Of a stretch of DNA of 64,000 bases, positions 55,829-64,000 are shown piece by piece (position 1 is the stretch's first letter; the number at the start of each line of letters is the position of its first letter). Location of the stretch: positions 1,916,057 through 1,980,056 of the forward strand of contig JAJVDF010000139.1 of NCBI GenBank assembly GCA_022410635.1. Direction: 5' to 3'. A program made the translations under genes and the position numbers. The DNA is from Tretioscincus oriximinensis (taxonomy: Eukaryota; Chordata; Lepidosauria; Squamata; Gymnophthalmidae). Under the pieces are notes generated by a model. It saw only the letters and a list, made by a program, of their open reading frames with translations, was not told where the DNA came from and ran no database searches.

Positions 55829-56739
55829 ATTCAGAAAACCACTAAAGGGGCACCTTTTTAAGCTGGTCTTTAGCTAAAAAAAACCACTGTCTTTGCTGTA
55901 CTGTTGCCTTTTAATATGTTAATTCTGTTTTTAGACCTTCAGGTACTATAGAATTTCACATAAGTAAATAAGTAAAGGTCACTACAGAAAGAACTTATCC
56001 CTTAAGGCTGCATATCTAGAACGGATCACAGGAATGAGACTGGTTGCTTTAGACCTTAGAGCAGCCTTGGGCACATCAAAACTCTTATTATTAAAGCTAC
56101 TTCCATCTGAAACATATCCTCTGGCACTGCAAAATGTTTATTGGCAACTGAAACTATTTCCATCATGCCAATAATAAAATTGCTTTTATAATTCCCATTG
56201 AATCTTGATGCTTGAAAAGGTTCCAAAAGTGCAAATATATTGGTATTTATCATTGTCAGGCAGCCATTTTTCAGCATATTGACTAACAAGAGACAGTTTC
56301 ATCCACAGACAGATAAGACGGTGTCATTGCTATCTATCATCCTCTCTATTTCTGATCCAAATCTTCTCATGTCTACGAAATGGCAGTCAAAGAAGTATGA
56401 CTCATTCACAAAGATCCCGAGATTCTTTTACACGTTTCTGTAAAAGAAAACAGGGGAAATGGCAAGGGAAGGAAAGAGGAAGATTAGCCTGCAGAAGTGA
56501 GGAAGCAGCATAGGATGAGTGACCATGAGCGAAATGACTTCTGTGGAGAGAAATGACACCGTCACCCCTCTACAGGACAATTCTTTGTCTCCATCTTAGA
56601 GTGAGAGGCGGTGTTCTCTGGGACAGTGGGACTGATGAAATTATTCCCTCGTAAAATGTCACGTCCACCTGAGATAGTGCAAGAAATGAGGCAGCCTAAA
56701 GCTGCCTCTTGACTCCCTGGTTCTTGACTCCCTGCTAAA
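55829..56739. other. Unassigned sequence
   Basis: No gene recognised. Confidence 0.4.
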
Positions 56740-57010
56740 GATATTTCAGGACTACTGCCTGTTTTCCCATCCTAATAACTATTGACACCTCTCTCCTCCA
56801 TTAACTCATCTCATCCTATCTTGAAGCTATCCAGGCTGCTAGCTACCACCACCACTAGAGTGAATTCCATAGAACATTGGCCCTGTGGGTGAAAACATAT
56901 TCTCCATTGTCTGTCCTAACTCTTCTGTCCATCAGATTCAAGGAATTCCCCTGGTCCTAGTGTTGTGATTAGAAAAAAAAAATTTTCTCTTTACACCTTA
57001 TCCATCCCAT
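56740..57010 (-). mobile_element. CR1 LINE 3' region, antisense
   Basis: GCTATCCAGGCTGCTAGC, GAGTGAATTCCATAGAACATTGG, GTGGGTGAAAACATATTCTCC and CTTCTGTCCATCAGATTCAAG are the reverse of the stretch just 5' of the CR1 terminus (compare TTTTTTCACCCAGAGGG at 26785). Confidence 0.65.
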
Positions 57011-57435
57011 GCATTATACTTCAATTAGATCACCAATGCTGTCTTTTGAGGCTGAAAAGGCTTCAACGTTGCATCCAAAAGGCCCCAATGAGATGGTTTT
57101 GCATGCAACCTGCCAGACACAGGGTTTGCTGGAGACATTTGGTAGGGAAAAGAAAGATGCCATTTCTTTCACTTATGGGATTTCTTTTACATCCCACACT
57201 GCTTCTTGCCACCTGGAGGCTGCCTAAAGCTGCTTCCCTATTACAATCTTAATATCGCTATTTTTATTAAATCCGAGAAAACACACCCACAAATTTTCAT
57301 TGCTGCTCCTTCTTTCTCTGTAATATGTATTGGTATCCTCGTGACGTCATACGCCACATAAGTCATTGCTGTATTTGTTTACTACAAATCCCAGCATTTC
57401 TGTGAGCCAAGAGCCGATAGCCTGAATTCACATTA

Positions 57436-57890
57436 CAGGTGAAACCCCATTATAACAAACCCTGATATAACAAAATTTGCAATTCCTGCAGGCACGGATA
57501 GCTCAGTCGCTTAGGAATTCGTCTCTCGCCTGGGAGATGGGGTTTCGAAGCCCTGTGTGGGACATGGGGAGGGGTGAGCACCTTCCACTAGCCTGTAGCT
57601 CTAGCCAACCCAGCTATTCGAAAGCAGGAACTGCAAGAAATTGCAACTGACTGCAAGTAGATACATGGGAACCACCCTAGCCTGGTGGGGAAGATAGAAT
57701 GTGAGCCTTCGGGCAAAATATATCCCTGTAAGCCGCTTTGAGTCCCTTTGAAAGGTGAGAAAAGTGGGGTATAAGAACCAAGTTCTTCTTCTTCTTCTAA
57801 TGTTGGTTACAATGGGTTTTGTTATAACAAAATTTCATTCTAACAACTTCACCCGATTCCTTGGTGTCCTTTATAACAAGGTTTCACGTG
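57436..57890 (+). mobile_element. Tigger-like element 2, itself interrupted by a SINE
   Basis: It starts CAGGTGAAACCCCATTATAAC and ends CAAGGTTTCACGTG, with TA on each side (57434-57435 and 57891-57892). The inner sequence AAACCCTGATATAACAAAATT and AATGTTGGTTACAATGGGTTT is also in the uninterrupted relative at 63749-63923 (there inverted). Confidence 0.85.
57493..57798 (+). mobile_element. SINE C, long form, full length
   Basis: Head CACGGATAGCTCAGTCGC (box A) and GGTTTCGAAGCCC (box B), body with GGTGAGCACCTTCCACTAGC, GGAACTGCAAGAAATTGC, GTAGATACATGGGAACCACC and AGCCTTCGGGCAAAATATATC, then AAGCCGCTTTGAGTCCC, GGGGTATAAGAACC and (TTC)n. The longest well-kept copy here; it sits inside the Tigger-like element. 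Confidence 0.9.
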
Positions 57891-58075
57891 TACAGAATGT
57901 CCCCACTACACAGTCTTTTGCATTTAAAAGAAGTCCGCTATAGTGAGCTAACTGAAAAATCAGGACCACTAGCATGTGGATCCCTGAAACTCTATGTGGT
58001 CATGAGGCAAATTCTACATGATGTTGCTCCTGACATGCTTAATATCCTTACTGGGGATGCAGCCTCAGTTTTATG

Positions 58076-58599
58076 TTACAGTCTGGATGTTTCTCTAAAT
58101 TTTCTGAACCTTTCACCTCCCAAGTAAGGTGGCATGACAGAGGGCATGCTAATTCTATGCCATACATGTGGTGGCAGATGCAAACCCACACCCTGCTAGA
58201 CTCATGGGATTTCTGGTTTGGCGAGGAAGTGGTTTTGGAAGAGAGATTTAGAGAGTGAATGAAAACTCTGTTCTGGGCATGTGGTTGCAAGAGAACTCCA
58301 TCGCTTGGACCAGGGCCAGGAAGAATTTTCTCCCTTGAGTGACAGGGAACAGCTCTTGGGTCATCAGGAAGCGGGCAGGACAATTCCATTGTTCCTCTTT
58401 CCTCCTCTTTTGCAGCCCTCACATTATACGGTCTGAAAAGGAGGGGCAGGAGCAAAACGAGGAAGAAAAATCTAGCTTTGTATGGATGTCATTTTCCATT
58501 CAGAAGCCAGTTTCCTCCTAACTGAGCGCAAATGTTTTAAACAGGCAGATTTCATGTCAGAAAATGAACATCGCAACAATGATTGCCCTGTTATATGCT
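58076..58599. other. Unassigned sequence
   Basis: A 135-residue minus-strand frame (58048-58455) has no domain. No gene called. Confidence 0.4.
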
Positions 58600-59385
58600 C
58601 TGTTTTAATGGTTATTTCAGAGCACAATAGATATCCATATTAGAGACAATGGGAACAAGATATTCCCAATGTTTACAATATTTGGCCATTATGGTTAAAA
58701 GGCATGCAGAGTATAAAAGATAATAGAAAAATAGAATTAGAGATATAGGTGGTATAGGACCCCAGCCACCTTATCCCACATGATCAATATATCCCCGCTG
58801 TGTTGGCATGGTTGCCAGTTAAGAAGTTATTCAACCCACATGTGGTTTGAATGTGCAGTAGTAGGAGAATTTTGGCAAACCCGAACCCTACAAATACATA
58901 ATNTTTTACAGAGATGGATTACGTTGGATAAAGAAATACCATTGTTTAACTATGTTGAAAATCTAAATCTAAGTACTAATGAGGCTTATATAGTCAAACA
59001 GGCAATACAGGCAGCAAAAATGGTTATTGCAAAGGGCTGGAAGAATAAGACGAAATGGTCAGAGGAGGCCTGGTGGGATTATATGATGGAATTTACGAAG
59101 CACGATTACTTCCAGGAAAGGAGATTACNAATGTNGGTCATACATATTAAAAAATCATGGGCTGAAAGATGGTCAAAGTTGATTACGTTTGTGTTATTTA
59201 CATCCAATAATACTTTTGTAGTCCAATCAGTTTTAATGATGTTTATACAGAGAAATGTATATGATATAAATTCTTCCTCGCTCCATCTATGTATCCAAGT
59301 GAGGGGGGTGGAGGGTTATATGTTCTATATATTATATGTTTCTTCTGTTTTGTATGTCACTTATAGTTATGGCTTGTTATGTGTT
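58600..59385 (+). pseudogene. L1 ORF2 C-terminal fragment
   Basis: 58660-58740 reads PNVYNIWPLWLKGM, a one-base shift follows, then RWYRTPATLSHM and CWHGCQLRSYSTHMWFEC, the CX3CX7HX4C zinc knuckle of L1 ORF2p. It continues MVIAKGWKNKTKWSEEAWWDY and KSWAERWSKLITF to a stop after 59394. Compared with the L1 at 41461-44890 it covers only the last fifth of ORF2. It is 5'-truncated, with a frameshift and three N bases. A SINE C follows without an intervening A-rich tail. Confidence 0.88.
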
Positions 59386-59733
59386 TACGGATAGCTCAGT
59401 TGCTTAGGAACTTGTCTCTCGCCTGGGAGATCGGGTTTTGAAGCCCTGTGTTGGAAGTGGGGAGGGGTGAGCACCTTCCACTAGCCTGTAGCTCTAGCCA
59501 ACCCAGCTATTCGAAAGCATGAATTGCAAGAAATTGCAACTGAATGCAAGTAGATACATGGGAACCACCATTGCCTGATGGGGAAGATAGAATGTGAGCC
59601 TTCGGGCAAAATATATCCTTGTAAGCCGCTTTGAGTCCCCTTGAAAGGTGAGAAAAGCGGGGTATAAGAACCAAGTTCTTCTTCTTCTTCTTCTTCTTCT
59701 TCTTCTTCTTCTTCTTCTTCTTCTTCTTCTTCT
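59386..59733 (+). mobile_element. SINE C, long form with extended (TTC)n tail
   Basis: ACGGATAGCTCAGTTGCTTAGG, CGGGTTTTGAAGCCCTG, the full body and a (TTC)n tail of about 50 bases (59684-59733). The tail is the longest of all copies, consistent with a young insertion or microsatellite growth. Confidence 0.9.
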
Positions 59734-60319
59734 CTACTTAATTCAATAAATATAATTTGAGAGAGATTTCCATATTCTTTTACAGGCCCCATCCAGAAGA
59801 ATGGGAGTGCTGCTGGGGTGGGGTTTAGCCATAGTTTTGACGATAATCCTGGCATGATGACTCAATAAAGCCCCACTGACACAAATGGAAATCTTGCCCT
59901 GAATTTCATTTTCCATTTCTGCTACATTCTACTGTGAGTCCAAAGCAGCTGCCATTTACCTTTAATTTATGATAAGCACACATTGAGTAATAGGCTATAA
60001 AAGGTTTGCAGCGCCTGTCTTTAGTTACATTGCTTTGCCATGAATGAGAAATAAAAACGCTAAACTTTGTTTTGCAATAGGATGTTGATTAAGAGCCGCT
60101 TGAGTTTAAAATTTCCAACCGTCAAAAATGAAATGTCTTAGCATGTGTCATATGCCAGCACAGTCAGATAGTTTATTTTCCTACTGTGTATAAATAATGG
60201 ATTTTGTGTTTTATATGAATCCATCATAAGACTGTGNTAAAATCTCAAACGGCTGCAGTCTCAATTGTCTCGCAGTGAAGCTAAGTAGCTGAAACAAATT
60301 CAGAAATGTTTCTAGTGGA
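59734..60319. other. Non-repetitive stretch, candidate conserved element at about 59930-60230
   Basis: AT-rich, motif-dense sequence (TTTACCTTTAATTTATGATAA and around) with no repeat signature and no gene. Confidence 0.35.
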
Positions 60320-60429
60320 GAACTGCTCAACCTGTGGCCCTCTAGATAGTCAGGAGCATCAGGTCCCAACATTCCATAGGGGCTGTAGTTTTGGCTTCCT
60401 TGATCCACATTAATGGAGGTCTAGATGTG

Positions 60430-60960
60430 ATCTACATGTGGTTGAAGGCTGGTCAGAAAGTTTAAATATGGCCACATCCCTATGCAAGATTTCTACTGAG
60501 TTGGTAGCATCAACACCTTCAATCAGTCCTCCAAGATCGCACATGTACAGCTATCCCCTCACTAAAAAGGTCCATTGTCATGGAATTTCTAGACATGCAG
60601 TTTGTGCGATTCAGCAGCGGGCATTCTGTAAAATCTGAAATAAAACTCCATGCAGACATTCAGCAATGTGGACTTGGCAAATCTCACAAGACTTCAGGGC
60701 ATCATGTAAANGCTTATTGGCTCTTAGCTCACAGAGAGTGCTGGGGAACTGTAGGAAGGCTTGCAGAGAATGCTGAGGTTTGTGGTAAATAAGCACAGCA
60801 ATGCCTTGTGGGGCTCGTCATGTGATGAAATTGCTAAACAATCTGTCAGAACAGCATGGAAGCTGTGAGGTAAATGGGATGGGTGGCAAACGCATTTTAA
60901 AAGAAATATCAAGGCAAACCATGTCTTAAGGAAGCTCCCTATGTTTTCTCTGGAAACAGA
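60430..60960 (-). mobile_element. Family Y element, antisense copy (two-unit form)
   Basis: ATTTCTACTGAGTTGGTAGC, GAGTGCTGGGGAACTGTAGG and GAGAATGCTGAGGTTTGTGG (two units), GCAATGCCTTGTGGGGCTCG, AGAACAGCATGGAAGC. It extends farther at its outer end than most other copies and overlaps in content with 29693-29840. Confidence 0.72.
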
Positions 60961-61544
60961 AGTACAATGGAAGATGGCTGCCATTTTCCCAGATTGATTG
61001 GGAGTCTCCAAGACTTTTCTCTCTCTCAACTCCAGGTCCAGGACTGGAGGCTGTCTCAATAGGGAGGGAGAACGGAAGGTATTCATAGCTTTGCTTCCTG
61101 TGACCTCAATCACATGCCTCTTTTTATGCAACTGAGGGAAGGTTTTGCTTTCTCATTTCACAAAGACAAAAGTGGAATCCACTTACTCCATCTTGGTGCC
61201 AGAACCAGTTTTCAGTGGGAACGGAACGATTTCCATAGAGGAATGCTTTTAATAGGTCCCAGACTAGGAGATATGTGAGACACAAGTACAGCAAATTCCC
61301 AATCTGGAAGCGTGTTACTGTACAGTTAGTGCTGACAAGTCAAGCTCAGTATTCGCTTGCACAGGCTTCGATAAAGCCTTTTAGGGGTCAGTTACATCAC
61401 ACCGAATGTGTTACAGATGTGTTGCAAGAGATCTCTAAAATGCATTTCTGAGCCCTGGAAATTCCCCTGTTCCTTGCACTCATGAAGAGGCAAATTAAGA
61501 GCTGAGAAGGAGAAAATGGGCCATTTTGAAAAGATTTCAGAAAA
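60961..61544. other. Unassigned sequence
   Basis: No gene recognised. Confidence 0.4.
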
Positions 61545-61735
61545 AATCAGCCATCAGGAAATCATGGTTCCTTGCACCTTTATTACTGATGCATGGCGAA
61601 AACCCTGTTTGCATATGCGGTGGTGAAATCATTGTGTTGAAACATCCCGGTAAGAACCAGGTAGAAAACATCATGCGGAGGCGGCCGATATCTTCATATT
61701 GAACTTTTGTTGCACAGTTTATTTGCTTTTGCATT
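61545..61735 (+). repeat. Family Z dispersed repeat, copy 2
   Basis: GCCATCAGGAAATCATGG, GCACCTTTATTACTGATGCATGG and GGTAAGAACCAGGTAG match 28975-29165 in order. Confidence 0.55.
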
Positions 61736-62297
61736 GCATCCTGGGAAACCAGTTGTCGTTCTTCGCAGTGGTGATTAGGTTAATTACCCCCAGAGTTTAT
61801 AAAACCCTGTCACAGAATAAGACAAATGACTTTTATTGGAACTAATTATGGCAGGCAACTCTTATGACAGTTTAAAAATTTCATTTTGCTGTTCCTAGCG
61901 GATATTGCTCGACAAGCGTGAGCAGCTCTGTTCCATAATTTTTATTCCTGTGGATTTGCAAACTGGCAATTTAACACGTATCTGGAGTTTAAGTTGATGG
62001 ATCTTTTAAGGATCTCAGGACGAAGTGCTTTGGTCTGCTGAAGGGANTTTTTTTCCAAAACCCAGGGCTGCCGCTGTATAGACAACATTCCAGATGTAAA
62101 CAGCGCCCTGCCAGCTTCCTGTTTCTCTACTTCCTGACAGAATTCCTGTTTCATGCTTTTAAGTTGCATTTCTGCCTGCTTTTCAACTCTGTTTTTTTCA
62201 TGATGATAAAAACCTGGATGTCCAGCAGCTTCACAAAGCTGGCAGTAGCAGCGGCCCAAATGTGAAAACAAATGAAACAGAGCTGTTATTGTGTTTA
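61736..62297. other. Non-repetitive stretch, candidate conserved element at about 61790-62010
   Basis: CCCTGTCACAGAATAAGAC and GGAACTAATTATGGCAGGC lie in an AT-rich block without repeat signature. A 109-residue minus frame (61942-62271) has no domain. Confidence 0.35.
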
Positions 62298-62405
62298 GGG
62301 CCTACTGGGAAGTGGAGGCTGAGCAACAGACAGCCTCTTCTGCCCAGCCCGTGTGGGGCCCTGTCCTGTGAACTACAACTCTCAGCCTCCACTGCAGTTA
62401 CCCAT
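62298..62405. repeat. Family Q short element with ACTACAACTCTCAGCC motif, copy 2
   Basis: CTACTGGGAAGTGGAGGCTG, CAGACAGCCTCTTCTGCCC and AACTACAACTCTCAGCCTCC follow the order of 46275-46400; the outer words are inverted to each other. Confidence 0.6.
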
Positions 62406-62448
62406 GAGTGCACACCCAGCCCCCCACAATCCCTGGACCGTGTGAGGA

Positions 62449-62514
62449 ATTTGCAAAGAGCATGAGATATTTGCAAAGTGCACAAGAAATTTGCAAAACA
62501 TGTGAAAAATTTGC
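62449..62514. repeat. Short 20-bp tandem repeat built on ATTTGCAAA
   Basis: ATTTGCAAA begins at 62449, 62469 and 62489, and ATTTGC at 62509, an exact 20-bp spacing with diverged spacers. No function known. Confidence 0.8.
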
Positions 62515-62519
62515 GATAT

Positions 62520-62712
62520 CACTTCATGGGGGGAGGGTGAATTCAGGAGCTGCCCCCAGTTTCCAGAGCTTCCTAGTGATAGTGCAGTGAATTTTTTAAT
62601 AAAATCCTCAGCAAAAAACAGGGCAATTGCCTCTCCACCCCCACCCCCTGGGGAGGGCAGGCACCCCAAACTAGGGTTTCCTCCCCAAAAGAAGTCATCT
62701 GGTCAGCCTACT
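62520..62712. repeat. Family R element, partial copy
   Basis: AGGGTTTCCTCCCC and AGTCATCTGGTCAGCCTAC at the right match the right end of 48730-48915; the left arm is absent. Confidence 0.5.
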
Positions 62713-62867
62713 AGAAGGTGATTGGGGGACTCAACTATATTAAGAAAAATAGCATATAGAAACTGAGGAAATTGCCTATAAAATGTAAATTAGGATAAAA
62801 TAACCCCCAATTCTGTGTACGTGATAAAAGTTTTTTTAAAAAAGTGGTAAGCTCCAAAAAGGCATTC

Positions 62868-62945
62868 TGCAGCTCAGTGGTAGAATAAATGATCTGGAAA
62901 GCAGATGTCTGCCACTTTGATACCACATTCTCCCCAGAAATAGGC
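62868..62945 (+). mobile_element. tRNA-derived SINE head fragment
   Basis: CAGCTCAGTGGTAGAATAAATG is a box A; CTGGAAAGCAGATG follows the anticodon-arm position. Box B is poor (TGATACCACATTCTCC) and no body is seen. Confidence 0.4.
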
Positions 62946-62991
62946 AATGGTACTATGTATGAGGTTAATAGGACCCTGATAACATCTAGAG

Positions 62992-63413
62992 CAGTAATGG
63001 TGAATCTTTGGAGCTCGGTGTGTCAAAATTCATAAAAAAAATAAATCCCTAACTTACCTCGGGTGCCATCTAGAAATATCCATAATTTTGTGATATTTGT
63101 AGCTCAAGTCTAGTAAAAAATGTTATATTTTTGATATATGTATTTATTAAAGAAGCAAAAACAAATAATTCTTTACACTAATGACTCTTTTGTTGCTAAA
63201 TTTCATTGGCTAAGTCTTCACTTGAAGGTTGGTATTTCGTACGCTTCAAACCCAAGCAAGCACTACTAACTTCATCTATCTGTCGGTTTCTTTTATTTTA
63301 ATGCGCTGAATTTTCATTTTTTTAATTAAAATAATAATAATAATTCTTAAATTTTAATTTAATCAGGGCAGTGTGTCACCTTCGACATGGGTGTCATAGC
63401 TTAGCCAACAATG
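62992..63413 (-). mobile_element. hAT element remnant with transposase C-terminus, perfect TSD, copy 2
   Basis: ATCTAGAG flanks the element on both sides (62984-62991 and 63414-63421). The left end CAGTAATGGTGAATC and right end GCCAACAATG are a hAT-type inverted pair. On the minus strand KYQPSSEDLANEI*QQKSH parallels the frame in 47281-47672, with an added stop. Confidence 0.88.
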
Positions 63414-63689
63414 ATCTAGAGGGCCATTGAATTTGAATGGCTAGAGAAGAGACTTGTTAAGTTTAGAATTCTTATCTAATGAGAATTTTGCTGCTCCTTG
63501 TTTCTCCACTAGGTGTCATTGCTGTTGGTATGGCCTAGGATGATGCCCTTACTTAAGGCAACAGAGAAGGAAGGAAGGAAGAAAAACGATCAAGACTCTA
63601 AAGGCCCAGAGGATTTTGTTTGTACAGAAATGGGAAGAGAGAAAAGCTGTGATGTTTAACACTTCTGAACGTCGTGATGGACGGGTAGA

Positions 63690-63975
63690 TAGGTTACGTT
63701 TTAATCATCTTTTTAGTACAGTGGTTTTATTGTTTTATGAATATTGTACAGGTGAAATCCCATTACAGCAAACGTCAAGGATGTGTTCGGAATAATGAAA
63801 TATTTTCATAACGAAACCCATTGTAACCAACATCACTTCAGGCGTTCTGCCGGATCTTTCAAATTCGTTCATTACGCTGCGAATTTTGTTATATCAGGGT
63901 TTGTTGTCGCGAGTTTTCACCTGTAATCCATGCTGAGACCTTCAGGTAAAAGGCAGGATATAAACACTGAACCAA
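63690..63975 (+). mobile_element. L2-type 3'UTR split by a Tigger-like element
   Basis: GGTTTTATTGTTTTATGAATATTG lies before and GCTGAGACCTTCAGG plus AAAAGGCAGGATATAAAC after the inserted element. Joined, these give the usual end of an L2 or an L2-tailed SINE. The right edge is near the window end. Confidence 0.55.
63749..63923. mobile_element. Tigger-like element 2, complete 175-bp copy
   Basis: CAGGTGAAATCCCATTACAGC at the left pairs with CGCGAGTTTTCACCTG at the right; TA stands outside each end (63747-63748 and 63924-63925). The inner sequence is that of 57436-57890 without the SINE, in opposite orientation. Confidence 0.88.
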
Positions 63976-64000
63976 ACAACCGCGTACATTTCAATTTGAA

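Larger units (their letters stand above)
57335..58075 (+). mobile_element. Family Y element, copy interrupted by a Tigger-like element
   Basis: CACATAAGTCATTGCTG, ACTACAAATCCCAGCATTTC and AAGAGCCGATAG lie before the break; CAGAATGTCCCCACTACACAG and TACTGGGGATGCAGCC after it. Joined, they give the order of 8031-8500. The break falls at TTCACATTA / CAGAATG where the intact copy has TTCACATTGCTGAATG. Confidence 0.72.

Noticed and set aside
57493..57570. Possible tRNA gene (box A and box B present)
   Set aside because: The same head occurs in several copies with a long shared body and TTC tail, so it is a SINE; it also lacks a proper acceptor stem and CCA-side context.
59481..59855. 124-residue minus-strand frame with a glutamate run
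   Set aside because: The run is the (TTC)n tail of SINE C read backwards.
1..64000. Endogenous retrovirus or LTR element
   Set aside because: No paired long direct repeats with TG...CA ends, primer-binding site or gag/pol/env-like frames were noticed; all reverse-transcriptase frames are of L1, L2 or CR1 type.
1..64000. CRISPR array or bacterial contamination
   Set aside because: No regularly spaced identical repeats with unique spacers, no operon-like gene packing; the repeat content is that of a vertebrate throughout.

Overview
The window looks like a gene-poor, repeat-dense piece of a vertebrate nuclear genome, most likely a squamate reptile (lizard or snake). This is an inference from the repeat mix. 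L1, L2 and CR1 LINEs occur together, with tRNA-derived SINEs that have L2-like or TTC-rich tails. There are several hAT-type elements with 8-bp target-site duplications (TSDs), pogo/Tigger-like elements flanked by TA, and many short AT-rich and purine-rich tracts. I found no host protein-coding gene, rRNA, tRNA gene, CRISPR array or retrovirus-like element. The only long coding frame is the reverse transcriptase of a 5'-truncated L1 (41333-44891, minus strand). It is open except for one TAA codon and is flanked by a perfect 17-bp TSD.

Layout. 1-8 kb: a CR1 split by a DNA element that is itself split by a Tigger-like element; a GC-rich hAT miniature element; a second copy of the splitting element; and an L1 fragment split by a SINE that carries the first assembly gap (7420-7534). 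8-21 kb: copies of a DNA-element family (here 'Y') carrying an ACTACAATTCCCAGCATGC-like motif, then mostly unassigned sequence including a candidate conserved non-coding block near 17 kb. 21-25 kb: the second gap (21282-21381) inside a hAT copy, an L2 end, and a complete hAT copy with perfect TSDs. 26-33 kb: an L1 split by a CR1, then alternating SINEs, L2 ends and inverted-repeat elements. 33-41 kb: mostly unique AT-rich sequence, one 0.8-kb terminal-inverted-repeat element, L2 and SINE pieces. 41-45 kb: the L1. 45-56 kb: many miniature DNA elements, including two hAT copies with perfect TSDs, plus CR1, SINE and Y copies. 56-64 kb: a three-level nest (Y, then Tigger-like, then SINE), an L1 fragment followed by a SINE, and at the right edge a Tigger-like element inside an L2 tail.

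The elements share machinery. SINE heads with A- and B-box-like motifs carry two kinds of tail. One matches the 3' ends of the local L2 copies; the other is a TTC-rich tail shared between two unrelated heads. Nested insertions can be checked against uninterrupted paralogues in this same window, giving a relative age order. The unassigned stretches hold no recognisable gene, though a few compact non-repetitive blocks could be conserved regulatory elements. Names such as X, Y, W, P, Q, R, S, U, V, Z are labels of convenience, not database names.
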